Assembly: GCA_938091715.1 (NCBI GenBank)
Contig: CALKMT010000145.1
Location: 1-12,645 of the forward strand
Length of the DNA stretch: 12,645 bases
Reading direction: 5' to 3'
From: an uncultured Litorivicinus sp.
GTDB taxonomy: Bacteria; Pseudomonadota; Gammaproteobacteria; Pseudomonadales; Litorivicinaceae
A model generated the notes under the pieces. It had not been told where the DNA came from. It saw only the letters and a list, made by a program, of their open reading frames with translations, and did no database searches. Position numbers and translations under genes: made by a program. Below, piece by piece: positions 1 through 6,501 of this stretch. Positions within the stretch are counted from its first letter, which is position 1; every line of letters starts with the position of its first letter.

Positions 1-1046
1 ACGGCAGTACCGCCGTAGCCCTGCCAGCGCGTGACCACCCGGGCAAAGTCATGATTGGACAGTGCCCAGCACGGCCAACCGTCGCCGATCATGCCTTCCA
101 TCTGGGTAATGGTTTTGCGGATGTGCGCCGCGCCCACGTTGTCGTTCAAGAAATCAAAACTGTAGGCCATGTGCAGGCGATCCTCGCCCTGGGTGTACTC
201 AGCCATCACAGTCGGATCGTCGCTGCCGACCTCGCCCACGGTGGTGGTGACCCCAAATTCGTCCATCAAGCTGCGGATGCGGCCCAAAAAGGCCAGGTTA
301 TCCGGGTGGTCCTTGTCGTACAGGTGCTGCTGGAAAAAGTACGGGTTGTCGGCGGTGCCGCCAGCACTTCCGTCAAAGGTCGACATGTCCCGGGCTGGGT
401 TGTCACGAAATTCTGGGTCGTGCATATAAAAGTTCGCGGTGTCCAAGCGGAACCCATCGACGCCTAGCTCGAGCCAAAACCGCATTTCCCCCAGCACAGC
501 GTCCTGGACCTCAGGATTGTGCAAATTCAAATCCGGCTGCTCGCGCAGGAAGTTATGCATAAAGTACTGCTTGCGCTGGCTGTCCCACTCCCAGGCGGTG
601 CCGCCAAAAATACTCATCCAGTTGTTTGGCGGGGTGCCATCCGGCTTGGCATCGCGCCAGATGTACCAATCGGCCTTGGCGTTGCTGGCGTCTTGGCGAC
701 TGGCCTGAAACCAGGCGTGCTCGTTCGAGGTGTGGCTGATGACCTGGTCAATGATGATCTTGATGCCCAAACGATGGGCTTTATCCAGCAGGGCTTTGAA
801 GTCCTCAACCGTTCCAAAACTTGGATCCACGTCGCGGTAATCCGACACGTCATAGCCAAAGTCTTTCATCGGCGACTTGAAGAACGGGGACAACCAAATC
901 GCGTCAACGTTTAAGCTGGCGACGTAGTCGAGCTTTTCAGTAATGCCACGCAAATCACCAACGCCGTTGCCCGAGGAATCCAAGTAACTGCGGGGATAGA
1001 TTTGATAGACGACGCCGCCGCGCCACCAGGGATTGTCATTAGACAT
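1..1046 (-). CDS. GH13 family alpha-glucosidase, subfamily 23-like (3' end off-window)
   Basis: Predicted retaining alpha-glucosidase that releases glucose from alpha-linked di- and oligosaccharides. Only the first 348 residues are in the window; relatives are about 540 long, so roughly 190 C-terminal residues lie beyond the left edge. The protein opens MSNDNPWWRGGVVYQIYPRS, the usual GH13 start of the (beta/alpha)8 barrel, with no signal peptide, so a cytoplasmic enzyme is likely. All four GH13 regions are visible: DQVISHTS (100-107), GFRLDTANF (198-206, nucleophile Asp202), VGEV (270-273, acid/base Glu272) and LSNHD (329-333, Asp333). GFRLDTANFYMHD resembles the Halomonas alpha-glucosidase HaG type, hence the subfamily call. 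The ATG is preceded by AGGA about eight bases upstream. It lies 63 bases downstream of the yqcC-like gene on the same strand and may be cotranscribed with it. No sugar transporter or regulator is in view, so the substrate is inferred only. Sure of GH13; fairly sure of the subfamily. Confidence 0.93.
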   Translation of the reverse strand, partial: MSNDNPWWRGGVVYQIYPRSYLDSSGNGVGDLRGITEKLDYVASLNVDAIWLSPFFKSPMKDFGYDVSDYRDVDPSFGTVEDFKALLDKAHRLGIKIIIDQVISHTSNEHAWFQASRQDASNAKADWYIWRDAKPDGTPPNNWMSIFGGTAWEWDSQRKQYFMHNFLREQPDLNLHNPEVQDAVLGEMRFWLELGVDGFRLDTANFYMHDPEFRDNPARDMSTFDGSAGGTADNPYFFQQHLYDKDHPDNLAFLGRIRSLMDEFGVTTTVGEVGSDDPTVMAEYTQGEDRLHMAYSFDFLNDNVGAAHIRKTITQMEGMIGDGWPCWALSNHDFARVVTRWQGYGGTA

Positions 1047-1109
1047 GGAGAAATCCTGTTGTGGGGAGTATTGGAAACCCGTACGGGCTGTTGTTGTAAT
1101 TATCCGAGA

Positions 1110-1421
1110 TTATGACCGATTGATGCAATCGTCGATTTGCTGAAGCACGGCCACCAGCTCGGAGGGAAAGTGGGCTTGGACGCCATACATCTGACCCATC
1201 TCGGCGATATTGCAGGGTTTCGGCAGCGGGCCCTGGGCTTGGATAACCAGCCGCATTTTTTCGATAAACACGTACTGCAACCAACAGGGAAAGGACATGG
1301 TGTCGTAAAAAAACGGCTGCGTGCTGTTAAAGGCCTCGGGCGCCGGGCGCTGAGGCGTATACAGCCCGTGGGTTACCAGGGCCGCTTCCAACTCGTTCAA
1401 CAACCGGTCCAGTGGATTCAT
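1110..1421 (-). CDS. YqcC family (DUF446) protein
   Basis: Small soluble protein of 103 residues in the YqcC/DUF446 family, whose biochemical role is not established. The family signature is clear: FNSTQPFFYDTM at 31-42 followed by WLQYVFIEKM (47-56), closely resembling E. coli YqcC (FNSTQPFFMDTM then WLQWVLIPRM), with a predicted helical N-terminus. In E. coli yqcC sits beside the tRNA pseudouridine synthase gene truC; no such gene is present here. Its ATG overlaps the TGA of the upstream coiled-coil gene as ATGA, and the sequence before the ATG has no strong Shine-Dalgarno, which suggests translational coupling. No signal peptide or membrane segment. Family assignment is firm; function unknown. 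Confidence 0.88.
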   Translation of the reverse strand: MNPLDRLLNELEAALVTHGLYTPQRPAPEAFNSTQPFFYDTMSFPCWLQYVFIEKMRLVIQAQGPLPKPCNIAEMGQMYGVQAHFPSELVAVLQQIDDCINRS

Positions 1422-2344
1422 TGACCGGCTCGCACCGCGTCTTCCAACTGGAAAATCGCCTGATTGGCCTGGGCACGGAATTGATCGATCGCGCGTAAAC
1501 GCTCATTGACCTCGCGCAAGGCGGTGACTTGCTGACCGAGTTGCTCTTGAACGATGGCCACGTCCAGCTCTAACCGATCAACATTGACCGGCGCCTGCGG
1601 CTCGGGCAAATCTCGCACCTGATCACTCAAACGCCCTAACCGATCATCCACCAGGGTTACCTGGCCGATTAAGCGCTGTAAATCTGCAAACAAACGTTCG
1701 ATTTGGACCTCGTTGGCGGTCACCAAACTGGGCATCGTCGCAATGCGCTCATCCTGGCTATCCAGTCGTTCGGTCTGGCCATCCAATCGCGCCACGATGC
1801 CTGTCAGGCGGGTATCCAGGTTGCTTTGTTCAGAGCTAACCACCGCCAAGCGCTGGGCCAGGTTTTGGTCTTGGTCTTTGGATTGCCCCAAGTCTTCAAG
1901 CAAGGCATCCAGTCGCGCGGACTGGCGCTGGGTGGCTGTGGCCACCTGGCGGATAGAGACCTCGACCTGTTCAATGGCCTGGGCATTGCCCGAGATGCCC
2001 TGGCCCGAGATGATGTCCAAGCGCTCTTGTAGCTCGGCTGAAATCGCTTGCTGCTGTTTCAAAGCCACCTCGGAGGCGGCCAGCTTTTCGTTTAACTCGT
2101 CAAAGCGTCGCTCGAGATCCCCCAATTGCAGGGACTGATCCTGGCCTTGGGATTGGGTGGTGCCCTGAAAGGTCAGGTTCCAATAACCCAAGCCGCCCAC
2201 GCCGCCCAGGGCGATCAGCAGCAGCAACCAGGCAAAGAAACCCATGCCCCGCTTGATGACCTGGGGCTGATTAACCCCAGCGCGCCCAGTTAAAGCAGGT
2301 TCATCTAGGGTGTCTAAATCGGACAGTTGTGGCTCTTGACGCAT
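1418..2344 (-). CDS. Single-pass membrane protein with long coiled coil
   Basis: I do not recognise a named family. The 308-residue protein has a polar N-terminus of about 33 residues ending in Lys31-Arg32, one hydrophobic segment at about 35-56 (FFAWLLLLIALGGVGGLGY region), then a long hydrophilic tail rich in Gln, Glu, Leu and Asp. Positive charges before the segment predict N-inside topology, with the tail in the periplasm. Residues about 65-300 show repeated leucine/isoleucine spacing typical of coiled coils (for example LGDLERRFDELNEKLAASE), broken by a proline-containing stretch (LPEPQAPVN) near 250. A good AAAGGA Shine-Dalgarno lies seven bases before the ATG. The stop overlaps the yqcC start (ATGA), so the two products are probably made together. 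A scaffold or envelope-tethering role is possible but is inference from architecture only. Confidence 0.82.
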   Translation of the reverse strand: MRQEPQLSDLDTLDEPALTGRAGVNQPQVIKRGMGFFAWLLLLIALGGVGGLGYWNLTFQGTTQSQGQDQSLQLGDLERRFDELNEKLAASEVALKQQQAISAELQERLDIISGQGISGNAQAIEQVEVSIRQVATATQRQSARLDALLEDLGQSKDQDQNLAQRLAVVSSEQSNLDTRLTGIVARLDGQTERLDSQDERIATMPSLVTANEVQIERLFADLQRLIGQVTLVDDRLGRLSDQVRDLPEPQAPVNVDRLELDVAIVQEQLGQQVTALREVNERLRAIDQFRAQANQAIFQLEDAVRAGQ

Positions 2345-2383
2345 TTAGGGTTCCTTTGTCGTGGGTGCAGTCTAGCAAGGCCA

Positions 2384-2412
2384 TTGAAATAGGTCACCGC
2401 CACCCCTATTGT
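2384..2412 (+). promoter_or_regulatory. Candidate sigma70 promoter for sodB
   Basis: TTGAAA (2384-2389) and TATTGT (2407-2412) are separated by 17 bases, matching the -35/-10 layout of a housekeeping promoter (5/6 and 4/6 matches). A start near 2419 would give a leader of about 28 bases before the sodB ATG. The same roughly 100-base intergenic region must also hold the promoter of the divergent coiled-coil gene, for which I see no convincing boxes. I see no clear Fur operator. Confidence 0.5.
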
Positions 2413-2436
2413 CCCTGCATCCAATCACTAATCAAT

Positions 2437-2440
2437 GGAG
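2437..2440 (+). promoter_or_regulatory. Shine-Dalgarno that fixes the sodB start
   Basis: GGAG lies six bases before the ATG at 2447. An in-frame ATG at 2435 overlaps this site and would add four residues (MELI) not found in SodB proteins, so 2447 is preferred. Confidence 0.75.
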
Positions 2441-2446
2441 CTGATC

Positions 2447-3028
2447 ATGGCTTTTGAATTGCCCGCACTGCCCTACGCAAAAGACGCACTGGCGCCTCAC
2501 ATCTCTGAAGAGACGTTAGAGTTTCACCATGGCAAACACCACAAAACCTATGTCGACAACCTGAACAATCTGGTTCCCGGCACCGAGTTTGAAGGCAAAA
2601 GCCTGGAAGACATCATTGTCGGCTCATCGGGAGGCATCTTTAACAACGCCGCTCAGGTTTGGAACCACACCTTTTATTGGAACTGCCTGTCACCCAACGG
2701 CGGTGGCGAACCCACTGGCGCATTGGCTGACGCCATCAACGAGACCTTTGGCTCGTTTGAAGCCTTCAAAGAAGCCTTCACCAAGACGTCGGTCACTACC
2801 TTTGGCTCAGGCTGGGGTTGGTTGGTAAAAACCGCAGACGGCAAACTGGAACTGGCCAGCACCATCGGCGCCGGCAACCCGCTGACCGAGGGCAACACGC
2901 CGCTGTTGACCTGCGATGTCTGGGAACACGCTTACTACGTTGACTACCGCAATGCTCGTCCTAACTACCTAAAAGCCTATTGGGAGTTGGTTAACTGGGA
3001 CTTCGTTGCTGAGCAATTCGCACAGTAA
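2447..3028 (+). CDS. sodB: Superoxide dismutase [Fe]
   Basis: Cytoplasmic iron superoxide dismutase converting superoxide to oxygen and hydrogen peroxide. At 193 residues it has the same length as E. coli SodB, and opens MAFELPALPYAKDALAPHIS, a near copy of it. All metal ligands are at the expected positions: His27, His74, Asp157 and His161 (the last two in DVWEHAYY). Gln70, just before the second ligand, is the active-site glutamine placed as in iron enzymes rather than manganese enzymes, which supports the Fe call. The protein has the N-terminal helical hairpin domain followed by the alpha/beta domain, and no signal peptide. The gene has its own promoter and a strong terminator, so it is probably monocistronic. 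It stands between minus-strand groups and converges on groEL. Confidence 0.97.
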   Translation: MAFELPALPYAKDALAPHISEETLEFHHGKHHKTYVDNLNNLVPGTEFEGKSLEDIIVGSSGGIFNNAAQVWNHTFYWNCLSPNGGGEPTGALADAINETFGSFEAFKEAFTKTSVTTFGSGWGWLVKTADGKLELASTIGAGNPLTEGNTPLLTCDVWEHAYYVDYRNARPNYLKAYWELVNWDFVAEQFAQ

Positions 3029-3047
3029 GATCCAGAAACACAAGAAG

Positions 3048-3075
3048 AGCCCACCCGTTTGGTGGGCTTTTTTTT
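3048..3075 (+). terminator. Rho-independent terminator of sodB
   Basis: Perfect 8-bp stem AGCCCACC / GGTGGGCT (3048-3055 with 3061-3068), five-base loop, followed by eight T residues ending at 3075. It starts 19 bases after the sodB stop codon. Confidence 0.93.
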
Positions 3076-3104
3076 GCCTGTCGCCAGGCCCGGCGATCGG
3101 ACAT

Positions 3105-3133
3105 AAAAAAAGGGCCCGCAATGGGCCCTTTTT
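3105..3133 (-). terminator. Terminator of groESL (bidirectional form)
   Basis: GGGCCC / GGGCCC stem (3112-3117 with 3123-3128) and five-base loop, flanked by a seven-base A run on the left and a five-base T run on the right, so the A/T arms extend the stem. Read on the minus strand, the hairpin ends in seven U residues 27 bases past the groEL stop. It could also catch any sodB read-through. Confidence 0.9.
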
Positions 3134-3160
3134 CGAAGCAGCATTCTGCGAAATGCAGAA

Positions 3161-4801
3161 TTACATCATGCCGCCCATTCCACCCATGCCGCCCATATCA
3201 GGGGCAGGAGCTGCTGGCTTGTCTTCCGGCAGTTCCGTGACCATGCACTCGGTGGTGATCATCATGCCTGCCACTGAAGCCGCTGCCTGCAGTGCAGAGC
3301 GTGTGACCTTGGCCGGGTCCAAAATACCCATCTCCAACATGTCACCGTACTCGCCCGTGCCTGCGTTATAGCCATAGCTGCCTTCGCTGTTCTTGATCTT
3401 GTCGACCACAACGCTGGGCTCGCCACCGGCATTCGCAACAATCTGACGCATCGGAGATTCCATCGCACGCATCGCCAAGGCAATACCTACGTTCTGGTCT
3501 TCGTTGTCGCCGGTCAGGTCGCCAATCGCCTGCAGTGCACGGATCAGGGTCACGCCACCGCCTGCCACGACGCCTTCTTCGACTGCTGCACGAGTTGAGT
3601 GCAACGCGTCTTCAACGCGGGCTTTCTTCTCTTTCATCTCGACTTCAGAACCAGCGCCGACCTTGATGACCGCAACACCGCCAGCCAGCTTGGCCTTGCG
3701 CTCTTGCAGCTTCTCTTTGTCGTAGTCGCTTGAGGTTTCTTCCATCTGCGCTTCGATCTGCTTAACACGGGCTTGGATATCGTCCGCCGCGCCAGCACCG
3801 TCGATCACGGTGGTGTTTTCTTTACTGATCTGAACACGCTTGGCGGTACCTAGGTCCTCTAGGGTGGCGCCTTCTAGGTTCAAACCAACTTCTTCACTGA
3901 TCACAGTACCGCCGGTCAAGATTGCGATGTCCTGCAACATGGCCTTACGACGGTCACCAAAGCCCGGTGCCTTGACGGCTGCGACTTTGACGATGCCACG
4001 CATGTTGTTGACCACCAGAGTCGCCAGGGCTTCGCCTTCGACGTCTTCGGCGATGATCAACAGCGGCTTGCCAGCTTTTGAGACGGCTTCCAGCAGAGGA
4101 ATCAGATCACGGATCGAGCTGATTTTCTTGTCGACCAACAGAACGAAGGGATCGTCCAGCTCGGCCGTCATGTTGTCTTGGTTGTTAACGAAGTAGGGCG
4201 ACAGGTAACCGCGGTCAAACTGCATGCCTTCAACCACGTCCAGCTCGTCTTCAAAGCCTGAACCTTCTTCAACGGTGATGACACCGTCCTTGCCAACCTT
4301 GTCCATCGCGTCAGCGATGATCTGGCCAACCGCTTCGTCTGAGTTGGCTGAGATCGTACCGACCTGAGCCACTGACTTGGAGTCAGCGCAGGGCTTGGCC
4401 ATGTCGTGGATTGCTTCAACTGCAACCTTGACGGCCTTGTCGATACCGCGCTTGAGATCCATGGGGTTCATGCCGGCGGCGACTGACTTCAAACCTTCAG
4501 TCACGATCGCTTGAGCCAAAACGGTAGCGGTGGTGGTGCCGTCACCGGCCACGTCGTTGGCCTGTGAAGCCACTTCCTTGACCATCTGGGCGCCCATGTT
4601 TTCGAACTTGTCTTTCAGCTCGATTTCTTTGGCGACAGAAACGCCGTCCTTGGTCACGGTGGGAGCACCAAATGACTTGTCCAGAACTACGTTACGGCCT
4701 TTCGGGCCCAGGGTTACTTTAACTGCGTTGGCCAGAACGTTGACGCCTTCCAACATGCGCTGGCGAGCGCTGTCGCCAAACTGTACATCTTTTGCTGACA
4801 T
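3161..4801 (-). CDS. groEL: Chaperonin GroEL (60 kDa, Hsp60)
   Basis: ATP-driven cytoplasmic chaperonin; two heptameric rings with the GroES lid fold non-native proteins. At 546 residues it is full length. The N-terminus MSAKDVQFGDSARQRMLEGV and the ATP-binding elements TLGPKGRNVVLD (30-41) and GDGTTT (86-91, with Asp87 the catalytic position known from E. coli) are intact. The apical domain, hinge motifs and VEDALHSTRAAVEEGVVAGG, which contains the second conserved ATPase aspartate, follow in the usual order. The C-terminus is the typical flexible Gly-Met repeat (GGMGGMGGMM). AGGAGA lies eight bases before the ATG. It is 19 bases downstream of groES in a standard groES-groEL operon and ends before a strong terminator. 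No degeneration is seen; this looks like a main housekeeping copy. Confidence 0.99.
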   Translation of the reverse strand: MSAKDVQFGDSARQRMLEGVNVLANAVKVTLGPKGRNVVLDKSFGAPTVTKDGVSVAKEIELKDKFENMGAQMVKEVASQANDVAGDGTTTATVLAQAIVTEGLKSVAAGMNPMDLKRGIDKAVKVAVEAIHDMAKPCADSKSVAQVGTISANSDEAVGQIIADAMDKVGKDGVITVEEGSGFEDELDVVEGMQFDRGYLSPYFVNNQDNMTAELDDPFVLLVDKKISSIRDLIPLLEAVSKAGKPLLIIAEDVEGEALATLVVNNMRGIVKVAAVKAPGFGDRRKAMLQDIAILTGGTVISEEVGLNLEGATLEDLGTAKRVQISKENTTVIDGAGAADDIQARVKQIEAQMEETSSDYDKEKLQERKAKLAGGVAVIKVGAGSEVEMKEKKARVEDALHSTRAAVEEGVVAGGGVTLIRALQAIGDLTGDNEDQNVGIALAMRAMESPMRQIVANAGGEPSVVVDKIKNSEGSYGYNAGTGEYGDMLEMGILDPAKVTRSALQAAASVAGMMITTECMVTELPEDKPAAPAPDMGGMGGMGGMM

Positions 4802-4820
4802 AGAATTTCTCTCCTAGATA

Positions 4821-5114
4821 TTACTGTTCGATAACGCCGTAGATTTCGCTTTCGCTCATGATCAACAGTTCTTCACCGTCAACTTTGATGGTGTTCGAAC
4901 CGGAATACTGACCGAAGACGATCTGATCGCCGACCTTAACGTCAACGGCTTTTACGGTGCCGTTATCTAGAGTTTTGCCAGTACCGACGGCCACTACTTC
5001 ACCCTGATTGGGCTTTTCAGCAGCACTGCCCGGCAATACGATACCGCCGGAAGTTTTGGTTTCTTCTTCCATGCGGCGAACCACAACACGATCCTGCAGA
5101 GGACGAATTTTCAT
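4821..5114 (-). CDS. groES: Co-chaperonin GroES (10 kDa, Hsp10)
   Basis: Heptameric lid of the GroEL chamber, cytoplasmic. The 97-residue product matches the normal length and starts MKIRPLQDRVVVRRMEEETK. The mobile-loop segment TSGGIVLPGSA (about 21-31), which docks onto GroEL, is intact. The C-terminal half GDQIVFGQYSG and the ending YGVIEQ are typical. I chose the ATG at 5114 because it gives the family N-terminus and has a purine-rich ribosome site (AAGAGAGAG) six bases upstream. The reading frame stays open back to an ATG at 5231, but that codon falls at the predicted transcription start and the extra residues have no family match. Transcription is probably driven by the heat-shock-type promoter at 5237-5264. 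Confidence 0.98.
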   Translation of the reverse strand: MKIRPLQDRVVVRRMEEETKTSGGIVLPGSAAEKPNQGEVVAVGTGKTLDNGTVKAVDVKVGDQIVFGQYSGSNTIKVDGEELLIMSESEIYGVIEQ

Positions 5115-5183
5115 CGCTATCTCTCTCTTATTTAGTTTCAATTGTTTAGCAACGCTGGCGACAACGCGGCAACCTTTGCATCC

Positions 5184-5231
5184 GTGCTCGGCTGTAGCCG
5201 TTTCGGCATTAGTTGCCGTTGCCCCGAGCAC
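5184..5231 (-). promoter_or_regulatory. Stem-loop at predicted 5' end of groESL mRNA
   Basis: A perfect 8-bp inverted repeat (GTGCTCGG at 5184-5191, CCGAGCAC at 5224-5231) encloses a 5-bp hairpin, CGGCA/TGCCG (5204-5208 with 5214-5218). Read as minus-strand RNA, the outer stem would begin almost exactly at the start site predicted from the promoter. The groES ribosome site is some 55 bases further downstream, so this element does not obviously cover it. The pairing is seen in the sequence; any function, such as protection of the 5' end, is inferred. Confidence 0.45.
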
Positions 5232-5236
5232 TCCCT

Positions 5237-5264
5237 GTGTGCGGACAAGGAGATAAGTTTCAAG
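5237..5264 (-). promoter_or_regulatory. Candidate heat-shock (sigma32) promoter of groESL
   Basis: On the minus strand CTTGAAA (5264-5258) matches the sigma32 -35 consensus exactly. After 13 bases comes CCGCACAC (5244-5237), a partial match to the CCCCATNT -10. The spacing fits the class. Predicted start about 5229-5232, giving a leader of about 115 bases. No CIRCE operator is present. Confidence 0.65.
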
Positions 5265-5282
5265 GGAAGATAGAAAAAAAAT

Positions 5283-5972
5283 TTACGCCAAATCGGCCCA
5301 GTCTTTGATCCAGCGGGAAAAGTCATTGTGTCGAGACAGCTTGGGTGTGCCGTCTGGCACCGGGATCCAATGATGTTCAGCCGGTTGCACCAACCAGGGC
5401 AACTCGGTGCCCAAGACCGCAACCGGGTCCTCGAGGACGGAATATTGTTGACCTTGGCCCGTGGGCCGCTCTTGATGCCAATTCAGCGGCAAGCCCGGCC
5501 CTGAAAAGGTCACAAAGACCCCGCCCAAGCTGGCCGCCGCCATGGCTTCACTGGCGCCCTTGCTATGACCCACCAAGCGCCAATCGTTGGCCGATCCGCG
5601 ACTGAGTTGATCAAACAGGTCCATGGCCAGGGACAGGTTTTCGGTGCTGTGGCCCACGCCCATTTGTAAATTGCTGACCCATTGCCGGGCATGTAACGCC
5701 AAGTTGTCGATGCCACGGGCCATCAAGTCCTGGCCCTTGGCCGGGCCCGCCGTGGTACCACCAAACACCAGAATCGGGCCCTGCAGATCTTCAAATACCT
5801 GAGCACACAGCCCAGTGTCCGGGCAAAAGCGCTCGTGCGCCGCGGGAGTCGCCTGTAAGGGGGTCGAGCATCCGGACCAGGCTGCCGATTGAGGCACTGC
5901 GTGGGCTGGCCACTGACCGGTGTACGCGCTGTCAGCCAACAACGCGTGGAACAGAACCTGATCTCGGGTCAT
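5283..5972 (-). CDS. Small alpha/beta hydrolase with GHSKG lipase-type motif
   Basis: Predicted serine hydrolase of 229 residues; substrate unknown. GHSKG at 135-139 is the nucleophile elbow (Ser137), preceded by a beta strand (WRLV) and followed by a helix rich in Ala (ASEAMAAAS), as in lipase-like alpha/beta hydrolases. ILVFGGT (67-73) would be the strand leading to the oxyanion region. Asp182 (LEDPV) and His215 (SRHNDF), or His200/His201, are the best candidates for the rest of the triad. GHSKG with lysine recalls the Mbeg1/DUF2974 group of lipase-like proteins, but similarity is too weak to name one. There is no signal peptide or membrane segment. Four cysteines (35, 50, 56 and none near the active site beyond these) are not obviously metal-binding. 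Its ATG overlaps the fxsA stop (ATGA) and lacks a clear ribosome site, so translation is probably coupled to fxsA. Confidence 0.72.
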   Translation of the reverse strand: MTRDQVLFHALLADSAYTGQWPAHAVPQSAAWSGCSTPLQATPAAHERFCPDTGLCAQVFEDLQGPILVFGGTTAGPAKGQDLMARGIDNLALHARQWVSNLQMGVGHSTENLSLAMDLFDQLSRGSANDWRLVGHSKGASEAMAAASLGGVFVTFSGPGLPLNWHQERPTGQGQQYSVLEDPVAVLGTELPWLVQPAEHHWIPVPDGTPKLSRHNDFSRWIKDWADLA

Positions 5973-6394
5973 TCTTCGCGTCGAAACTCGCCATCAATGA
6001 TGCTGTCGTCCCGGCCCTGGTGCGGGGCGGGGCCTGCGCGAACCAAACGCGGCTCTAACCATTTTTGTACTGCCCGGCCCATGGCCAAGCGCGTGCCGGG
6101 CATCAGGCAAGCAAAGCCAATGGCGTCGGTGGCAAATCCTGGCGTCAGCAGCAAAGCGCCGCCCACGGCAATTAACAGGCCCTGAGCCAGCTCGCTAAGG
6201 GGTAGCTCGCCCCGCTCTAGGCGACCCTGAGCGGCCATTAGCAAGGCGCGGCCCTGGGATTTCAATAACCGAGCCCCGACCACCGCGGTCAGGACCACCA
6301 GGCCTAGGGTTGGCCAGAATCCAATGATCCCGCCGACCTGAACTAGGATTGCGACTTCGATGATCGGCACGATCAGAAATAGAAGTAGTGGCAT
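5969..6394 (-). CDS. fxsA: FxsA family membrane protein
   Basis: Inner-membrane protein of the FxsA family. In E. coli, overproduced FxsA relieves the F-plasmid exclusion of phage T7; its normal role is unclear. The 141-residue protein starts MPLLLFLIVPIIEVAILVQV, with a first membrane segment (2-20), a second (about 24-40) and a third hydrophobic stretch (71-98) containing the family pattern LLLTPGFATDAIG (81-93). The C-terminus is hydrophilic (SIIDGEFRREE) and probably cytoplasmic. I prefer the ATG at 6394, with GAGGA four bases upstream, over an in-frame ATG at 6427 that would put a polar leader (MVFCAKVYEEP) before the conserved start. fxsA lies close to groES in E. coli too, but here a hydrolase gene intervenes and overlaps its stop codon. 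Confidence 0.92.
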   Translation of the reverse strand: MPLLLFLIVPIIEVAILVQVGGIIGFWPTLGLVVLTAVVGARLLKSQGRALLMAAQGRLERGELPLSELAQGLLIAVGGALLLTPGFATDAIGFACLMPGTRLAMGRAVQKWLEPRLVRAGPAPHQGRDDSIIDGEFRREE

Positions 6395-6501
6395 AGGTTC
6401 CTCATAGACTTTGGCACAAAATACCACAGGATTACGCGCACCCCTCTATTCTGCACTGCACAAATCCGTTATGTTTTGTACATCAGAAAAAGGATCTCAG
6501 C
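6395..6501. promoter_or_regulatory. Divergent promoter region of fxsA and the dehydrogenase gene
   Basis: This 107-base gap separates divergent genes and must hold both promoters. Toward fxsA, TGGTATTTT (6426-6418 on the minus strand) resembles an extended -10 and would give a leader of about 17 bases; no good -35 accompanies it. Toward the dehydrogenase, TATGTT (6470-6475) is a weak -10 candidate. No operator-like palindrome stands out. Confidence 0.35.

Noticed and set aside
1078..1087. Palindrome CCCGTACGGG between the yqcC-like gene and the alpha-glucosidase gene
   Set aside because: The stem is only three base pairs with a usable loop and there is no U tract; too weak for a terminator or operator claim.
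2435..2446. SodB start four codons earlier (MELI)
   Set aside because: This ATG overlaps the Shine-Dalgarno GGAG of the true start, and the extension is absent from the family.
2912..2914. Cys156 next to the SodB metal ligand Asp157
   Set aside because: E. coli has Val here, but Cys (TCDVWEHAYY) is common in pseudomonad SodB.
5115..5231. In-frame N-terminal extension of GroES from an ATG at 5231
   Set aside because: The extra 39 residues match nothing in GroES, and the codon coincides with the predicted transcription start.
5225..5233. CIRCE half-site (AGCACTC) upstream of groES
   Set aside because: No matching GAGTGCTAA half follows at nine bases, so no HrcA operator is supported.
6395..6427. 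FxsA start 11 codons earlier
   Set aside because: It would put a polar leader before the conserved hydrophobic N-terminus and use up the promoter region; the later ATG has a proper ribosome site.
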